The position numbers and the translations under genes are program-made. 48,184 bases of DNA from an uncultured Muribaculaceae bacterium (GTDB lineage: Bacteria > Bacteroidota > Bacteroidia > Bacteroidales > Muribaculaceae). Position 1 is the first letter of the stretch, and each line of letters starts with the position of its first letter. This document shows, in pieces, positions 31,633 through 40,252 of the stretch. The notes beneath the pieces were generated by a model. That model was not told the DNA's origin, did not search any database, and was given only the letters and a program-made list of their open reading frames with translations. The DNA lies in contig CAJUHM010000014.1 in NCBI GenBank assembly GCA_910586475.1, forward strand, positions 1 through 48,184, in the 5' to 3' direction.

Positions 31633-31860
31633 TAACCCTTTAAATCTATTAAATATGTCCCTTCGATGGTCGGAGGATCTTTCGCAAGGGAGTCGTTGTC
31701 CGATATTATTCCGCCTGAAGAATGGAATAATTATGAAAAATGAGATTGTGGATGAGAACGGCTTAAGGAAGTCCAGCCTTTGTGGCAAAGCAGACATGTT
31801 GTAATGGAGGAACTGATTTGGGCTTCCAGCCAATAGGTGGAAAAAGCCGTAAAGCAGAAC
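31617..31860 (+). ncRNA. Candidate structured RNA, unconfirmed
   Basis: After the box at 31609-31616 the 562-bp gap (31385-31946) holds three inverted repeats in a row: TCCCTT/AAGGGA (31658-31663 and 31686-31691), ATTATTCC/GGAATAAT (31705-31712 and 31724-31731) and GGAAGTCC/GGGCTTCC (31767-31774 and 31820-31827, one G-U pair). Together they suggest a folded transcript. No known RNA family is recognised. The 3' end is not defined; the strong hairpin at 31878-31928 could end it as well as the endonuclease transcript. Confidence 0.25.
31628..31804 (+). CDS. Possible 58-aa small protein
   Basis: The frame from the ATG at 31628 runs 58 codons to TAA, beginning only 12 bp after the -7-like box at 31609-31616. 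A second in-frame ATG (31733) would give a 23-aa peptide. The residues (for example MYNPLNLLNMSLRWSED) have no recognisable family, composition is ordinary, and several hairpins overlap the frame. It may be a noncoding RNA instead. Confidence 0.2.
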   Translation: MYNPLNLLNMSLRWSEDLSQGSRCPILFRLKNGIIMKNEIVDENGLRKSSLCGKADML

Positions 31861-31877
31861 TTGGAAAAACACACAAG

Positions 31878-31928
31878 AAAGAAGGCGCTGTGTCAGAATT
31901 CGTGGAATTCGTCACACAGCGCCTTCTT
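31878..31928 (-). terminator. Long-stem terminator after the endonuclease gene
   Basis: GAAGGCGCTGTGT (31881-31893) pairs perfectly with ACACAGCGCCTTC (31914-31926); two more A-T pairs extend the stem to 15 bp. It lies 18 bp downstream of the endonuclease stop (31947). On the minus strand a T-rich tract follows (plus-strand AAGAAA and AAAAACACACAAG to its left). It may work in both directions. Confidence 0.75.
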
Positions 31929-31946
31929 AAATTTTCAGATATCGGA

Positions 31947-33611
31947 TCAATAGACGACGATTCTTACAGGAACGCGTGCGTTGCGGGCTGTGACGACATA
32001 GACGCCTGCCGGAAGTGTGATTTCGTGCAGGTCAGACACATGGTCGATGCAGCAGGTCTGCCGGCCGGTCATGTCGAATATCCGGACGTCTTCAGCTGTT
32101 TCGGAACAGCGGAAACGCACGATTCCACCCGGATAGGTTTCGACGGCGAAGGGGAAGTCGGTGTTGACGTAGTCGATTGCGGCGTTGTGGTTGACCGTAA
32201 TGACGTTGCTTTCTTCCGAAGTTACGCCCAGACGGGAAGATCTCACGGAATAGGTGTGGTATGTGTCGTCTGCAAAGTCGGTGATTTCAAGAGAATTGTT
32301 TTCAGCGACCTGTTCGTAGACGGTCACACCGGCGCTGTTGTAGCGGCGGATGGTGACGATGTAGTAGTCGATCACATCGTCGGCGGGTATTTCCCAGTTG
32401 GCGACGTAGGAGTTGTCGGTGATTTCGGTGGCTTGAGTAGCCGTCACGCGAGAAAGTGTCGGCTTGGGGAGGCATTCGCCACGCATCTGAACAATTCGCG
32501 ATCCTTCGTCGAGGCCTCCGTCGGTTATTATTAGGTTGGCGGTGTGTTCGCCAACATTCTGCGGGGTGTATCTGACGGTGATCCAAGTTCCGGAGACGGC
32601 GTTGGCAGCACTTGCGCCGACGTTGTCGGTCGAGATTGTGAAGCATGACCGGTTGGTTCCTCCGACAGAGAGTTCGAGCGAACCGACGAGGTTTTCGCCC
32701 TTGAACTGAACCTGAGCGGTCGACGACATGCCTAAAGCAGTCTGGCTGAAGTCGAGAGTCATTCCGTTTGGCGGTGTGATCAGGTTGGCTTCTGCTCCCG
32801 GAGCCGGGGGGGTGGCGGGGACATAGGCCTGACCTTTTTTGTTGCCCCATATGTATTCGGCCAGCTCCGGGTCGTCAATAAATGGATTGCGGTTGTTCTG
32901 TACAAGGAAAACCTGTTCGTTGCGGTCCTGCTCCTTCTGGCTGACAGGGTCTCCGCGATGCCATTCGAGAAGCAGGTCTATAGCCCATTGCTGGAGTGAC
33001 GGGTAGACACCGTTGCGGCACATATATGTGTATTTCCAGTCCATGTTCTGGTAGCAGGTGACCATGTAGAAATAGGTTCTTGCGAAATCGCCTTTATATT
33101 CGTCGGCCGGTTCGAAAACATAGGCTGCTCCGCCGGAGTTTTCGCCGATACCGACAATGGAGATTCCGTTGTCGAACCGTTTTGATCCGATAACTTTTCC
33201 GAGCGGATAGTTGCTTTTGGCCTGGTTGGCGGCTGCTTCAGAGGGGTAGAGGTGGTTGAGGTCGGTGTAGGCGGGGATGTTTGTCAGTCCTCCCCACCAG
33301 CTTTTCGGAAGGGAGTGTTCGCGGTTGAGTCCGCTGAAGCTTGGCGCGTAGAGGGGAATATCGGAATACATGTCCCACCAGCGTGATGAATTGGGATATA
33401 CATCGGTTTTCTGGAAGTACCGCGGAAGGTTCTGGTATGAAGAAACCAGAGTGTGGGGATTGATGATCTGGAAAAGTGCTGTTTTCAGATCGGATTCGCT
33501 TTTGCCTTTAAGAGTGGAGTAGTAACCTGCCGGAATGGCGGCATATGCCCCTATGGAGCTGATTAAGCCCAGCATGATGAGCATCGGCATAATGAAGAAA
33601 CGTTGTTTCAT
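31947..33611 (-). CDS. Secreted endonuclease I family protein with FnIII-like and T9SS-like C-terminus
   Basis: A 554-aa secreted nuclease. A signal peptide ends near residue 24 (GAYAAIPAG). Residues about 25-250 are endonuclease I: NREHSLPKSWWGG holds the catalytic His of the beta-beta-alpha metal fold, and TDLNHLYPSEAAANQAKSNYPLG matches the family core. A middle region (about 275-385) looks like a choice-of-anchor/beta-sandwich domain, and ATEITDNSYVANWEIP onward (about 390-480) like fibronectin type III. The C-terminal 70 residues, with VRIFDMTGRQ and LPAGVYVVTARN, resemble type IX secretion sorting domains. A terminator lies 18 bp downstream; a -7 box is at 33694-33701. Confidence 0.9.
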   Translation of the reverse strand: MKQRFFIMPMLIMLGLISSIGAYAAIPAGYYSTLKGKSESDLKTALFQIINPHTLVSSYQNLPRYFQKTDVYPNSSRWWDMYSDIPLYAPSFSGLNREHSLPKSWWGGLTNIPAYTDLNHLYPSEAAANQAKSNYPLGKVIGSKRFDNGISIVGIGENSGGAAYVFEPADEYKGDFARTYFYMVTCYQNMDWKYTYMCRNGVYPSLQQWAIDLLLEWHRGDPVSQKEQDRNEQVFLVQNNRNPFIDDPELAEYIWGNKKGQAYVPATPPAPGAEANLITPPNGMTLDFSQTALGMSSTAQVQFKGENLVGSLELSVGGTNRSCFTISTDNVGASAANAVSGTWITVRYTPQNVGEHTANLIITDGGLDEGSRIVQMRGECLPKPTLSRVTATQATEITDNSYVANWEIPADDVIDYYIVTIRRYNSAGVTVYEQVAENNSLEITDFADDTYHTYSVRSSRLGVTSEESNVITVNHNAAIDYVNTDFPFAVETYPGGIVRFRCSETAEDVRIFDMTGRQTCCIDHVSDLHEITLPAGVYVVTARNARVPVRIVVY

Positions 33612-33693
33612 GCGATAGTGTCGTGGTTCGGATGTCTTGGAAAATGGTTAATGAATGTGATGAAACGGGACACGGAGTATCTGTTTCGGCATG

Positions 33694-33701
33694 CAAACAT
33701 A
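33694..33701 (-). promoter_or_regulatory. -7 box TATGTTTG for the endonuclease gene
   Basis: The minus-strand TATGTTTG lies 82 bp before the start codon at 33611 and fits TAnnTTTG. No confident -33. Confidence 0.4.
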
Positions 33702-33787
33702 ACAAAAAAACTTCACATATCGTTCATCTTTCGCGGCGCGTTTGACAGACAGACTTGCAAGATTGGTGAAAAATTCAGATTTTTGCA

Positions 33788-33799
33788 TTTGAATTCAAA
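33788..33799. repeat. 12-bp palindrome upstream of the HAD gene
   Basis: TTTGAATTCAAA is perfectly palindromic and ends 12 bp before the HAD start codon. It could be an operator, but short AT-rich palindromes also occur by chance. Confidence 0.35.
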
Positions 33800-33811
33800 C
33801 CGTTGTTTGTT

Positions 33812-34441
33812 ATGATTAAGAATCTGATGTTTGACCTTGGCGGAGTGATCATGGATATCCGCCGGCAGAATTGTGTTGACGCTTTCAAGGAGCTCGGAAT
33901 GGAGGATCCGGACCGATTTCTGGGAGAGTATGCCCAGTCTGGTCCTTTTGCCGACATCGAGAACGGCACGAGCACACCCGCGATGTTTCGTGAGGCGGTG
34001 CGGGGTCTAATCGGTCCGGAAGTGACCGACGGCCAGATCGATGAGGCTTTCGGCCGTTTTCTGGTCGGGATTCCGCTCCATAGGCTCGAGGAGCTGCGGC
34101 AGCTTAAGGGTCAGTTCAGTCTCTATCTGCTTTCAAACACCAATCCGATCATGTGGGCCGACGGAATCGCACGCAATTTTGCCCAGGAGGGCCACGATGT
34201 CGGTTTTTACTTCAGGGATGGCGTCAGAAGCTACAAGGCTGGAGTTATGAAGCCGGACCCCGAAATTTTCCGCATCGCCGAACGTCAGTTCGGAATCAGG
34301 CCGGAGGAGACAATTTTTCTTGACGATTCGGAGGCCAACTGCAAGGCCGCGGAGTCGCTCGGGTTCAAGACCATATGGGTCAGACCCGGCACTGAGTTCT
34401 ATCAGCTTCTGAAGGAGTATCCCGGATTGGAAATCAACTGA
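33812..34441 (+). CDS. HAD-superfamily (subfamily IA) phosphatase
   Basis: A 209-aa haloacid-dehalogenase-type hydrolase. Motif 1 is MFDLGGVIMD (nucleophile Asp 7), motif 2 is LYLLSNTNPI, the Lys is in SYKAGVMKPDPEIF, and motif 4 is IFLDDSEANCKAA. The alpha-helical cap lies between residues about 15 and 85. Such enzymes dephosphorylate small sugar phosphates or FMN; the YihX-like sequence suggests alpha-glucose-1-phosphate or related substrate. The ATG at 33812 is chosen over the in-frame TTG at 33803. ribF follows 15 bp downstream, so an FMN- or riboflavin-phosphate role is worth considering. Confidence 0.9.
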   Translation: MIKNLMFDLGGVIMDIRRQNCVDAFKELGMEDPDRFLGEYAQSGPFADIENGTSTPAMFREAVRGLIGPEVTDGQIDEAFGRFLVGIPLHRLEELRQLKGQFSLYLLSNTNPIMWADGIARNFAQEGHDVGFYFRDGVRSYKAGVMKPDPEIFRIAERQFGIRPEETIFLDDSEANCKAAESLGFKTIWVRPGTEFYQLLKEYPGLEIN

Positions 34442-34456
34442 TTTTGCTGGCAGACA

Positions 34457-35386
34457 ATGGGTGTTATCAACGAGCCTGACAGCTGGTCCGGAAGGGTCGC
34501 GGCGATCGGTATGTTTGACGGAGTCCATCTCGGCCACCGTTATCTACTGGAGCATGTCGCAACCGAGGCGCATGCGCGATCGATGAGGTCGGCGGCTGTG
34601 ACTTTTGCAGCTCATCCGGCGACGGTTGTCGATCCGTCGCGGGTCATTCCGATGCTCTGCAGCCGCAGAGAGTGCTGCAGAAGGCTACTTGACGGAGCGG
34701 TCGACGATGTCATCATGCTTGACTTTACGGAAGATATGCGCCGGATGACATCACGTGATTTTATGGCGATGCTCCACCGTGACTATGGGGTTCGGGCGCT
34801 TGTTGTCGGGTTTAACAACCGGTTCGGTTCTGATCGTGAACACGGTTTTGACGATTACAGGCGTTTCGGGGCCGAAGTCGGAGTCGATGTTGCAGGGGCG
34901 GAGGAACTTCCTGAGCCGGATGTCAGTTCATCACGCATACGCGAGCTTATAGCTCAGGGGAATGTGGGAGAAGCGGCCGACAGGCTTGGTTTTCCGTATT
35001 CGGTCGAGGGAACGGTCGGGTTCGGACGTCAGATAGGACGCACTATAGGGTTTCCGACTGCCAACGTTGTGCCTTCCGACCGGTCGCTGATAATTCCCTG
35101 CGGCGGAGTCTATGCGGCTATGGTCGAGGATCTTTCACACAATCCCGGCGAAAAGGTGAGGGCAATGGTCAACATCGGGTCGTGTCCGACAGTCAATTCC
35201 GATTCGGCTGTGCGCACGATCGAGGCGCATCTGCTTGGTTACGCTGGGGATCTGTATGGCCATCGCCTGAGGGTCGATTTTGTCGGGCGTATGCGTTCGG
35301 AAAAGCCTTTTGAATCGCTCGAATCATTGCGCGGCCAGCTTTCGGCGGATGCGTCGCTTGCCAGTGAAATTCTCTCCGGAAAATGA
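34457..35386 (+). CDS. ribF: Bifunctional riboflavin kinase / FAD synthetase
   Basis: A 309-aa enzyme making FMN from riboflavin and FAD from FMN. N-terminal FAD synthetase (nucleotidyltransferase) domain: GMFDGVHLGHRYLL with the HxGH-type motif, VVGFNNRFGSDREH and SSSRIRELI. C-terminal riboflavin kinase domain: GRTIGFPTANV and the GGVYAAMV and IEAHLLGYAGDLYG strands. Normal length. No RFN riboswitch signature was noticed upstream. It follows the HAD phosphatase by 15 bp, with which it may be co-transcribed. Confidence 0.97.
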   Translation: MGVINEPDSWSGRVAAIGMFDGVHLGHRYLLEHVATEAHARSMRSAAVTFAAHPATVVDPSRVIPMLCSRRECCRRLLDGAVDDVIMLDFTEDMRRMTSRDFMAMLHRDYGVRALVVGFNNRFGSDREHGFDDYRRFGAEVGVDVAGAEELPEPDVSSSRIRELIAQGNVGEAADRLGFPYSVEGTVGFGRQIGRTIGFPTANVVPSDRSLIIPCGGVYAAMVEDLSHNPGEKVRAMVNIGSCPTVNSDSAVRTIEAHLLGYAGDLYGHRLRVDFVGRMRSEKPFESLESLRGQLSADASLASEILSGK

Positions 35387-35470
35387 TCTGGAGCCGCCAG
35401 TGTCGAATTTCTCCTATGAAGGGGCGGGGTTAATAATTGTTAATTATCTGAACGGCGAGCCGGTGTGGAG

Positions 35471-35500
35471 TTTGCATTAGCTGGATCTTAAATAACTTTA
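35471..35500 (+). promoter_or_regulatory. Promoter TTTG-N18-TAACTTTA for the 960-aa gene
   Basis: TTTG (35471-35474) is followed 18 bp later by TAACTTTA (35493-35500), one mismatch from TAnnTTTG. A small hairpin, GCGAGG/TCTCGC (35502-35507 and 35516-35521), lies directly downstream, before the start codon at 35530. The rest of 35387-35529 holds no gene. Confidence 0.45.
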
Positions 35501-35529
35501 CGCGAGGATTATAAATCTCGCAAAAAGAC

Positions 35530-38412
35530 ATGAAGGATTACACACAAAGCTGCATCACATTTCTGGTCGCCTTGGTTTTTTTTGCATCATTATCCACATC
35601 GGCCCAGAATCCCGGTTTCAGACGGCAGACGGTTATCGACACGGCGGCAGCCGTCGGAATGATGAAGGAACATATAGACAGACTCAACCGTCCGACTGTC
35701 GACAGAATCGCGTGGCTGAAAGATTCGACATCGCAGCTCATGGCTGAGAAACAGGTCTTTGCCGACAGTCTGTCGTCGGTTGTGGATCTGCTGGATCATT
35801 TTGCAGTGAAAATCAAGGATAAGGATAGGGCTGCGACCTATCTCGCCTATTTTACGGCTGTGTTTGACCGCTTGCCTGAGAAAGATATTCTCGCGATGGC
35901 TAAGGAAAAGGATGTTGAAAAGGCACTCCGGAACAAGAATCCGGAAAGTGCAGTCGCGGAACTGACCGCCAGAGTCAGGGAGAAAGCTCTGAAGCGGATT
36001 TCGAAAGGGGAACTCGATGCGCCATTTATCCACGACACGCTGGTCGGGCGGCATAACCGCTATTGCGGGGCTATCGCGCTGATCAACGGGCGGATCGGAG
36101 AGAATCGCGAGGAGATCGGCCGATGTGAGGCTTCTGTTGTGAAGGTGCCGTCATTTGATTACCGGAAGTTTACAGAGATCACAGGCGAGACCGACTGTCC
36201 GAACAGACAGATCCGGACAGCGGTCAGCGATCCGAACTACCGCAGCTATGAGCAACTGGCTGCGCAGTTTCCGGCCGCGGCATTTAAAAGTGTCGGCGGA
36301 CGTTTCAATGGCGTCATTGCGGACCGCGTTGCCGTTTTTCCCTATGGAGAGGGAACGCCGGGGAAATCAGATCTTACTTGGGAGGAAGGGGTTTTCTACA
36401 AGCGTGCAGTGGTCAAGAGTGAGAATGGAACGATGGCAGATCTCATTCTTGAGCCGATATTCGATGACCGATTCTTTTATTCTGAAAACTATGGGGTGGC
36501 AGATCTGGGGTTGATGTTATTGATGGAGACATGGGGGGCCGGAGAGAGCCCGAAGGATGGCTTGGAGCTTATTTTCAGCTGTTTAGGCGATGCCGAGTCT
36601 TATACCATCGCTGAGGAAAATGCAAAATGGGTCAAAAAGGAACCGTTAAATGCGATGTATCTCAGTTACAGTAAGAGCCGAAAACTGTGGGATGATGTCC
36701 TCAAGGAACGCGGCTTGGCAAGAGAGGCAGAAAAGTTCTCTTATAAAGTTGAATATTGTGATGATTACAAGGGTGAAACCGAGATACTCTGGTTTCCGGT
36801 ATTCTATCGTGACATTCAATTTAAGACGGTTTTTAAAAGTCCGGATTTGCCCGATCTTGTTGTACCGGCTGTCGGTTTAAAAGGCTTTTATGTGGCGGAG
36901 AATGCATTCGGACAAAGAAATGACGGATTGGCCGTTGTTTATGAAGGAACTGCTTCAACTGGCGGCTCATATGTTGAACTTTATAAAATCAGCCAGAGTG
37001 ACTATGGGGGGATTAGCATATTGAATGGAAATGATACGCATGAATGTCTGTATTGGGAGTTGGTCTATACGAGTGCCAATGATCCTGAGACTGGCGACGG
37101 CAGATGGGTCAAGCTTATTGGAGATATTGATGGAAATATTGGCAACATTGCAATGCCTGATGAGGTGAAAAGATATGTTGTTGCCGACAAAGAAGGAAGA
37201 GAGCAAAAGCTTACGTTGATCCATCTTTGGGATGAGGGTTATGATGCCTATCTGGGCGGGAGATATGTAGGCAGAGTCTCGCCTCAATGGAAGAAGCGGT
37301 TGAGCCTGTCCTGGGGTGAGAAGGGCAGGAATGTCCGAAGCGATGTGCCGAAGTCTTTGTTGCCTTCGTTTGAGGTTCTCAAAGGATCTCTTTTAGGTGA
37401 TGGCGATGTGGTGGAGTATTACTCTGGATCTTGTGGAGAGGATATTGAACTATGGCTGGTTCAGAATGGTGAAAATGCCAGAGTCAGGTTTGATATAGCC
37501 GGCGAGAGTTACACCGGGAAGGCTGCGCCGATGATGTCAATGGCTGAGTGTTTTAGGGATGAGGATGCGACGGTTTGCTCCAACGAGCTGCCTCCGTTTG
37601 TCGGCGAGGGCAGCGGGTCAGCCTGCAATCTGGTTCTGACGGCAAGTCAGGCGGCAGGCTTGCTCAAGGGTGTTGTGTTTGGCAGAGATGCAGCGGTGAG
37701 GTCGGCTGAAATCATTGCGGTTTCGCGTCTCGGAAAGAACTGGATGGTGGAGTTTGATGTCAATGACGGATCGCTCTATGACGCGATCTACACTCCTGAG
37801 GGCAAGCTGCTTGATGCGGTCTATCTGGGCTTCGTGCCTTCGGACGGCGAGGCGTCGGATGATGGCGACGACATGATGCCGAGGGAATATTCGCGTGTGA
37901 AGCGGACCGGTCCGCGCGAGATCAGTCTGGTCGTGTTCCGGTCGGTCAAGGATAACTACGGATGGAACACCTATCACCATCAGTTCCGGTATAAGATGAC
38001 CGACGAAGCGTTTCTGCTTGAGCGTTGCGAATGGAATTTCCCCGAGTCGGCCAATCCGTATAAGTGGGCTTATATCGATCCGTTTGGGTTTCTGTGCCGT
38101 TTTCCGGCGAGCTGCACGCCCTGGCCGCTGCTGGACAAATTGGGCAGCCGTGTAGACGGAGAGAATGCCGAGGGGTTCTGGGAGGATTCAATGTGTTCGC
38201 TCTACAGAAGAAACCCGGCGGCTTTCTTTGAACGTGCGCTGGCCGACCACAGATACGGCCGTGAGGCAGAGAGTGCGGTTCTCAGATTTCTGACCTGCGA
38301 CTCAGAGCATGTTCTTGAACCGGGCGAGCTGCAGAGGGATCTGGACGCATTGCCGAACCGCACGACGGCATTACGCGTCATGCGCTGTCTTCAGTCGGAA
38401 GTTGAGAAATGA
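35530..38412 (+). CDS. Large secreted protein of unknown function, 960 aa
   Basis: A signal peptide (YTQSCITFLVALVFFASLSTSAQ, about residues 4-26) directs this 960-aa protein to the periplasm or outside; there is no lipobox cysteine. Residues about 30-200 are highly charged and helical, likely coiled coil (KEHIDRLNRPT, DRIAWLKDS, DKDRAATYLAYFTAVFDRL). The centre and C-terminus look beta-rich and aromatic (NDTHECLYWELVYTSAND, WNTYHHQFRYKMTDEAF). I recognise no catalytic motif or named domain. Base composition is uneven: codons in roughly 36.6-37.3 kb are AT-richer than the flanks, suggesting a mosaic. It has its own promoter candidate and stops 19 bp before the convergent methyltransferase gene. 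Confidence 0.8.
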   Translation: MKDYTQSCITFLVALVFFASLSTSAQNPGFRRQTVIDTAAAVGMMKEHIDRLNRPTVDRIAWLKDSTSQLMAEKQVFADSLSSVVDLLDHFAVKIKDKDRAATYLAYFTAVFDRLPEKDILAMAKEKDVEKALRNKNPESAVAELTARVREKALKRISKGELDAPFIHDTLVGRHNRYCGAIALINGRIGENREEIGRCEASVVKVPSFDYRKFTEITGETDCPNRQIRTAVSDPNYRSYEQLAAQFPAAAFKSVGGRFNGVIADRVAVFPYGEGTPGKSDLTWEEGVFYKRAVVKSENGTMADLILEPIFDDRFFYSENYGVADLGLMLLMETWGAGESPKDGLELIFSCLGDAESYTIAEENAKWVKKEPLNAMYLSYSKSRKLWDDVLKERGLAREAEKFSYKVEYCDDYKGETEILWFPVFYRDIQFKTVFKSPDLPDLVVPAVGLKGFYVAENAFGQRNDGLAVVYEGTASTGGSYVELYKISQSDYGGISILNGNDTHECLYWELVYTSANDPETGDGRWVKLIGDIDGNIGNIAMPDEVKRYVVADKEGREQKLTLIHLWDEGYDAYLGGRYVGRVSPQWKKRLSLSWGEKGRNVRSDVPKSLLPSFEVLKGSLLGDGDVVEYYSGSCGEDIELWLVQNGENARVRFDIAGESYTGKAAPMMSMAECFRDEDATVCSNELPPFVGEGSGSACNLVLTASQAAGLLKGVVFGRDAAVRSAEIIAVSRLGKNWMVEFDVNDGSLYDAIYTPEGKLLDAVYLGFVPSDGEASDDGDDMMPREYSRVKRTGPREISLVVFRSVKDNYGWNTYHHQFRYKMTDEAFLLERCEWNFPESANPYKWAYIDPFGFLCRFPASCTPWPLLDKLGSRVDGENAEGFWEDSMCSLYRRNPAAFFERALADHRYGREAESAVLRFLTCDSEHVLEPGELQRDLDALPNRTTALRVMRCLQSEVEK

Positions 38413-38431
38413 TGTTCTGAAAAGCCGGGGC

Positions 38432-38968
38432 TTAGGGCTGCGGGCGGAGGGCGGTGAAGAAGTGCCAGAGCGCCAGTCCGGTGCTGACGGATACGTTGAG
38501 GGAGTGTTTTGTTCCGAACTGGGGGATCTCGAGGCAGACATCGGCTGCGTCCACGACCTCGGGAGCCACGCCGTGGACTTCATGTCCGGCGACGATCGCG
38601 TATTTTTCCCCGTTTTCTGGCCGGAATGAGTCGAGGCTCACGCTTCCTTTGACCTGTTCGAGCACGCAGATCCGATAGCCTCTGCGACGCAATTCGGCGA
38701 TGGCGTCGAGCGTGTTGTCGAAATATTCCCATTCGACGGAGTCTTCCGCTCCGAGTGCAGTTTTGTGGATTTCGGGCGAGGGCGGGGTCGCGGTGATTCC
38801 GCAAAGCATCACGCGGTCAACAAGAAATGCGTCGGCGGTCCGGAAGACCGATCCGATGTTGTTGAGCGAACGAATGTTGTCGAGCACAACCGCCAACGGC
38901 AGTTTCTGCCGCCGGCGGTATTGTTCGATAGAGTCGCGATGCAGATCCCGGATGGTTTTCTTTTCCAT
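38432..38968 (-). CDS. TrmH/SpoU-family RNA 2'-O-methyltransferase
   Basis: A 178-aa SPOUT methyltransferase. Motif 1 is LDNIRSLNNIGSVFRTADAF (residues about 29-48); motif 2 is YAIVAGHEVHGVAPEVVDAAD; motif 3 is IPQFGTKHSLNVSVSTG, the knotted SAM-binding end. Proteins of this size lack extra RNA-binding domains and may act like TrmL (tRNA wobble 2'-O-methylation) or a general TrmH-type enzyme; the target is not certain. It begins 12 bp after the serS stop, so it is in the YqeY-serS-trmH operon. Confidence 0.92.
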   Translation of the reverse strand: MEKKTIRDLHRDSIEQYRRRQKLPLAVVLDNIRSLNNIGSVFRTADAFLVDRVMLCGITATPPSPEIHKTALGAEDSVEWEYFDNTLDAIAELRRRGYRICVLEQVKGSVSLDSFRPENGEKYAIVAGHEVHGVAPEVVDAADVCLEIPQFGTKHSLNVSVSTGLALWHFFTALRPQP

Positions 38969-38980
38969 TCGGGATGCGTG

Positions 38981-40252
38981 TCAGTCGATGATAGAGAATC
39001 CGGTGTAGTTCTGCAGGCATTCGGGGATGCGGATGCCTTCTGGCGTCTGGTTGTTTTCCAGCAGAGCGGCCATGATTCGAGGCAGAGCGAGGGCAGATCC
39101 GTTGAGGGTGTGGCAGAGGCGGGGTTTCTTGTCTTCGCCACGGTAGCGGCATTTCAGTCGGTTGGCCTGATATGTCTCGAAGTTGGAGACAGACGAAACC
39201 TCGAGCCAGCGTTTCTGAGCGGCGGAGTAGACTTCGAAGTCGAATGTGATTGCGGATGTAAAGCTCATGTCGCCGCCGCATAGACGGAGGATGTGCCAGG
39301 GGAGTCCGAGTTCGTCGAGGAGGTGCTGGACGTGGTCTTTCATCTCTTCGAGGGCCGCATAAGAGTCTTCGGGGCGTTCGATCCGGACGATCTCGACTTT
39401 GTCGAACTGGTGGAGGCGGTTGAGCCCGCGCACGTCCTTGCCGTAGCTTCCTGCTTCGCGCCGGAAGCAAGCCGAATAGGCGCAGTTCTTTTTGGGAAGA
39501 GAGTCGGCGGAGAGGATGACGTCGCGATAGATGTTTGTAACCGGAACTTCGGCGGTCGGGATGAGGTAGAGGTTGTCTTCGCCGACGAAGTACATCTGGC
39601 CCTCTTTGTCGGGGAGCTGCCCGGTTCCGTAGCCAGAGGCTTCGTTGACAACGTAGGGGGGCTGGATTTCAAGATAGCCGGCTTTGTTGGCTTCGTCGAG
39701 GAAGAACTGGATGAGGGCGCGCTGCAGACGTGCACCCTTGCCGACGTAGACGGGGAATCCGGCTCCGGTGATCTTCACTCCGAGGTCGAAGTCGATCAGG
39801 TTGTATTTTTTCGCGAGGTCCCAGTGGGGGAGCGCATCGTCGGGAAGTTCGGGCATGGGACCGCCTGTTTTCTCAACGACGTTGTCGGCTGCAGTCTTGC
39901 CTTCAGGAACCATGTCGCAGGGGAGGTTCGGGACGGTCAGAAGGAGATTGCGGATCTCATCTTCGGTCGCAGCGAGGGAGGCGGCGATCGTTTTCTGTTC
40001 TTCTTTGATCGATGCGACGGCTTCCTTGACAGAGGCGGCTTCCTCTTTTTTGCCCTGTTTCATCAGGGCGCCGATCTGTGCAGCGAGGCGATTGAGTTCA
40101 GCGGCTTTGTTGTCGTTGTTGAGCTGGAGGCGTTTGCGCTCGTTGTCGAGAGAGATTACGCGTCCGATCACCTCTTTTCCGTCGAAACCTTTGACGGCGA
40201 GGCGTTCGATCACGCGTTCGGGGTTATCTTTGATCTGTTGGAGTGTAAGCAT
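38981..40252 (-). CDS. serS: Seryl-tRNA synthetase
   Basis: A 423-aa class II aminoacyl-tRNA synthetase charging tRNA-Ser and tRNA-Sec. The N-terminal helical arm (about residues 30-100: ERKRLQLNNDNKAAELNRLAA) grips the long variable arm. Class II motifs: motif 1 region (RALIQFFLDEANKAGYLEIQ), motif 2 FRREAGSYGKDVRGL, motif 3 GSALALPRIMAALLEN. TAEVPVTN and HQFDKVE are SerRS hallmarks. Normal length. It lies 49 bp after the YqeY-like gene and 12 bp before trmH on the same strand. Confidence 0.98.
   Translation of the reverse strand: MLTLQQIKDNPERVIERLAVKGFDGKEVIGRVISLDNERKRLQLNNDNKAAELNRLAAQIGALMKQGKKEEAASVKEAVASIKEEQKTIAASLAATEDEIRNLLLTVPNLPCDMVPEGKTAADNVVEKTGGPMPELPDDALPHWDLAKKYNLIDFDLGVKITGAGFPVYVGKGARLQRALIQFFLDEANKAGYLEIQPPYVVNEASGYGTGQLPDKEGQMYFVGEDNLYLIPTAEVPVTNIYRDVILSADSLPKKNCAYSACFRREAGSYGKDVRGLNRLHQFDKVEIVRIERPEDSYAALEEMKDHVQHLLDELGLPWHILRLCGGDMSFTSAITFDFEVYSAAQKRWLEVSSVSNFETYQANRLKCRYRGEDKKPRLCHTLNGSALALPRIMAALLENNQTPEGIRIPECLQNYTGFSIID

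Noticed and set aside
31782..32534. Plus-strand open frame of 250 codons
   Set aside because: Antisense to the endonuclease C-terminal half, which has clear domain sequence.
34441..34460. RFN (FMN) riboswitch upstream of ribF
   Set aside because: Only 15 bp separate the HAD gene and ribF, and no RFN-like sequence was noticed.
34753..34764. Second parS-like element (ATCACGTGAT) inside ribF
   Set aside because: Only the CACGTG core matches; the flanks do not fit the 16-mer and it is inside a coding region.
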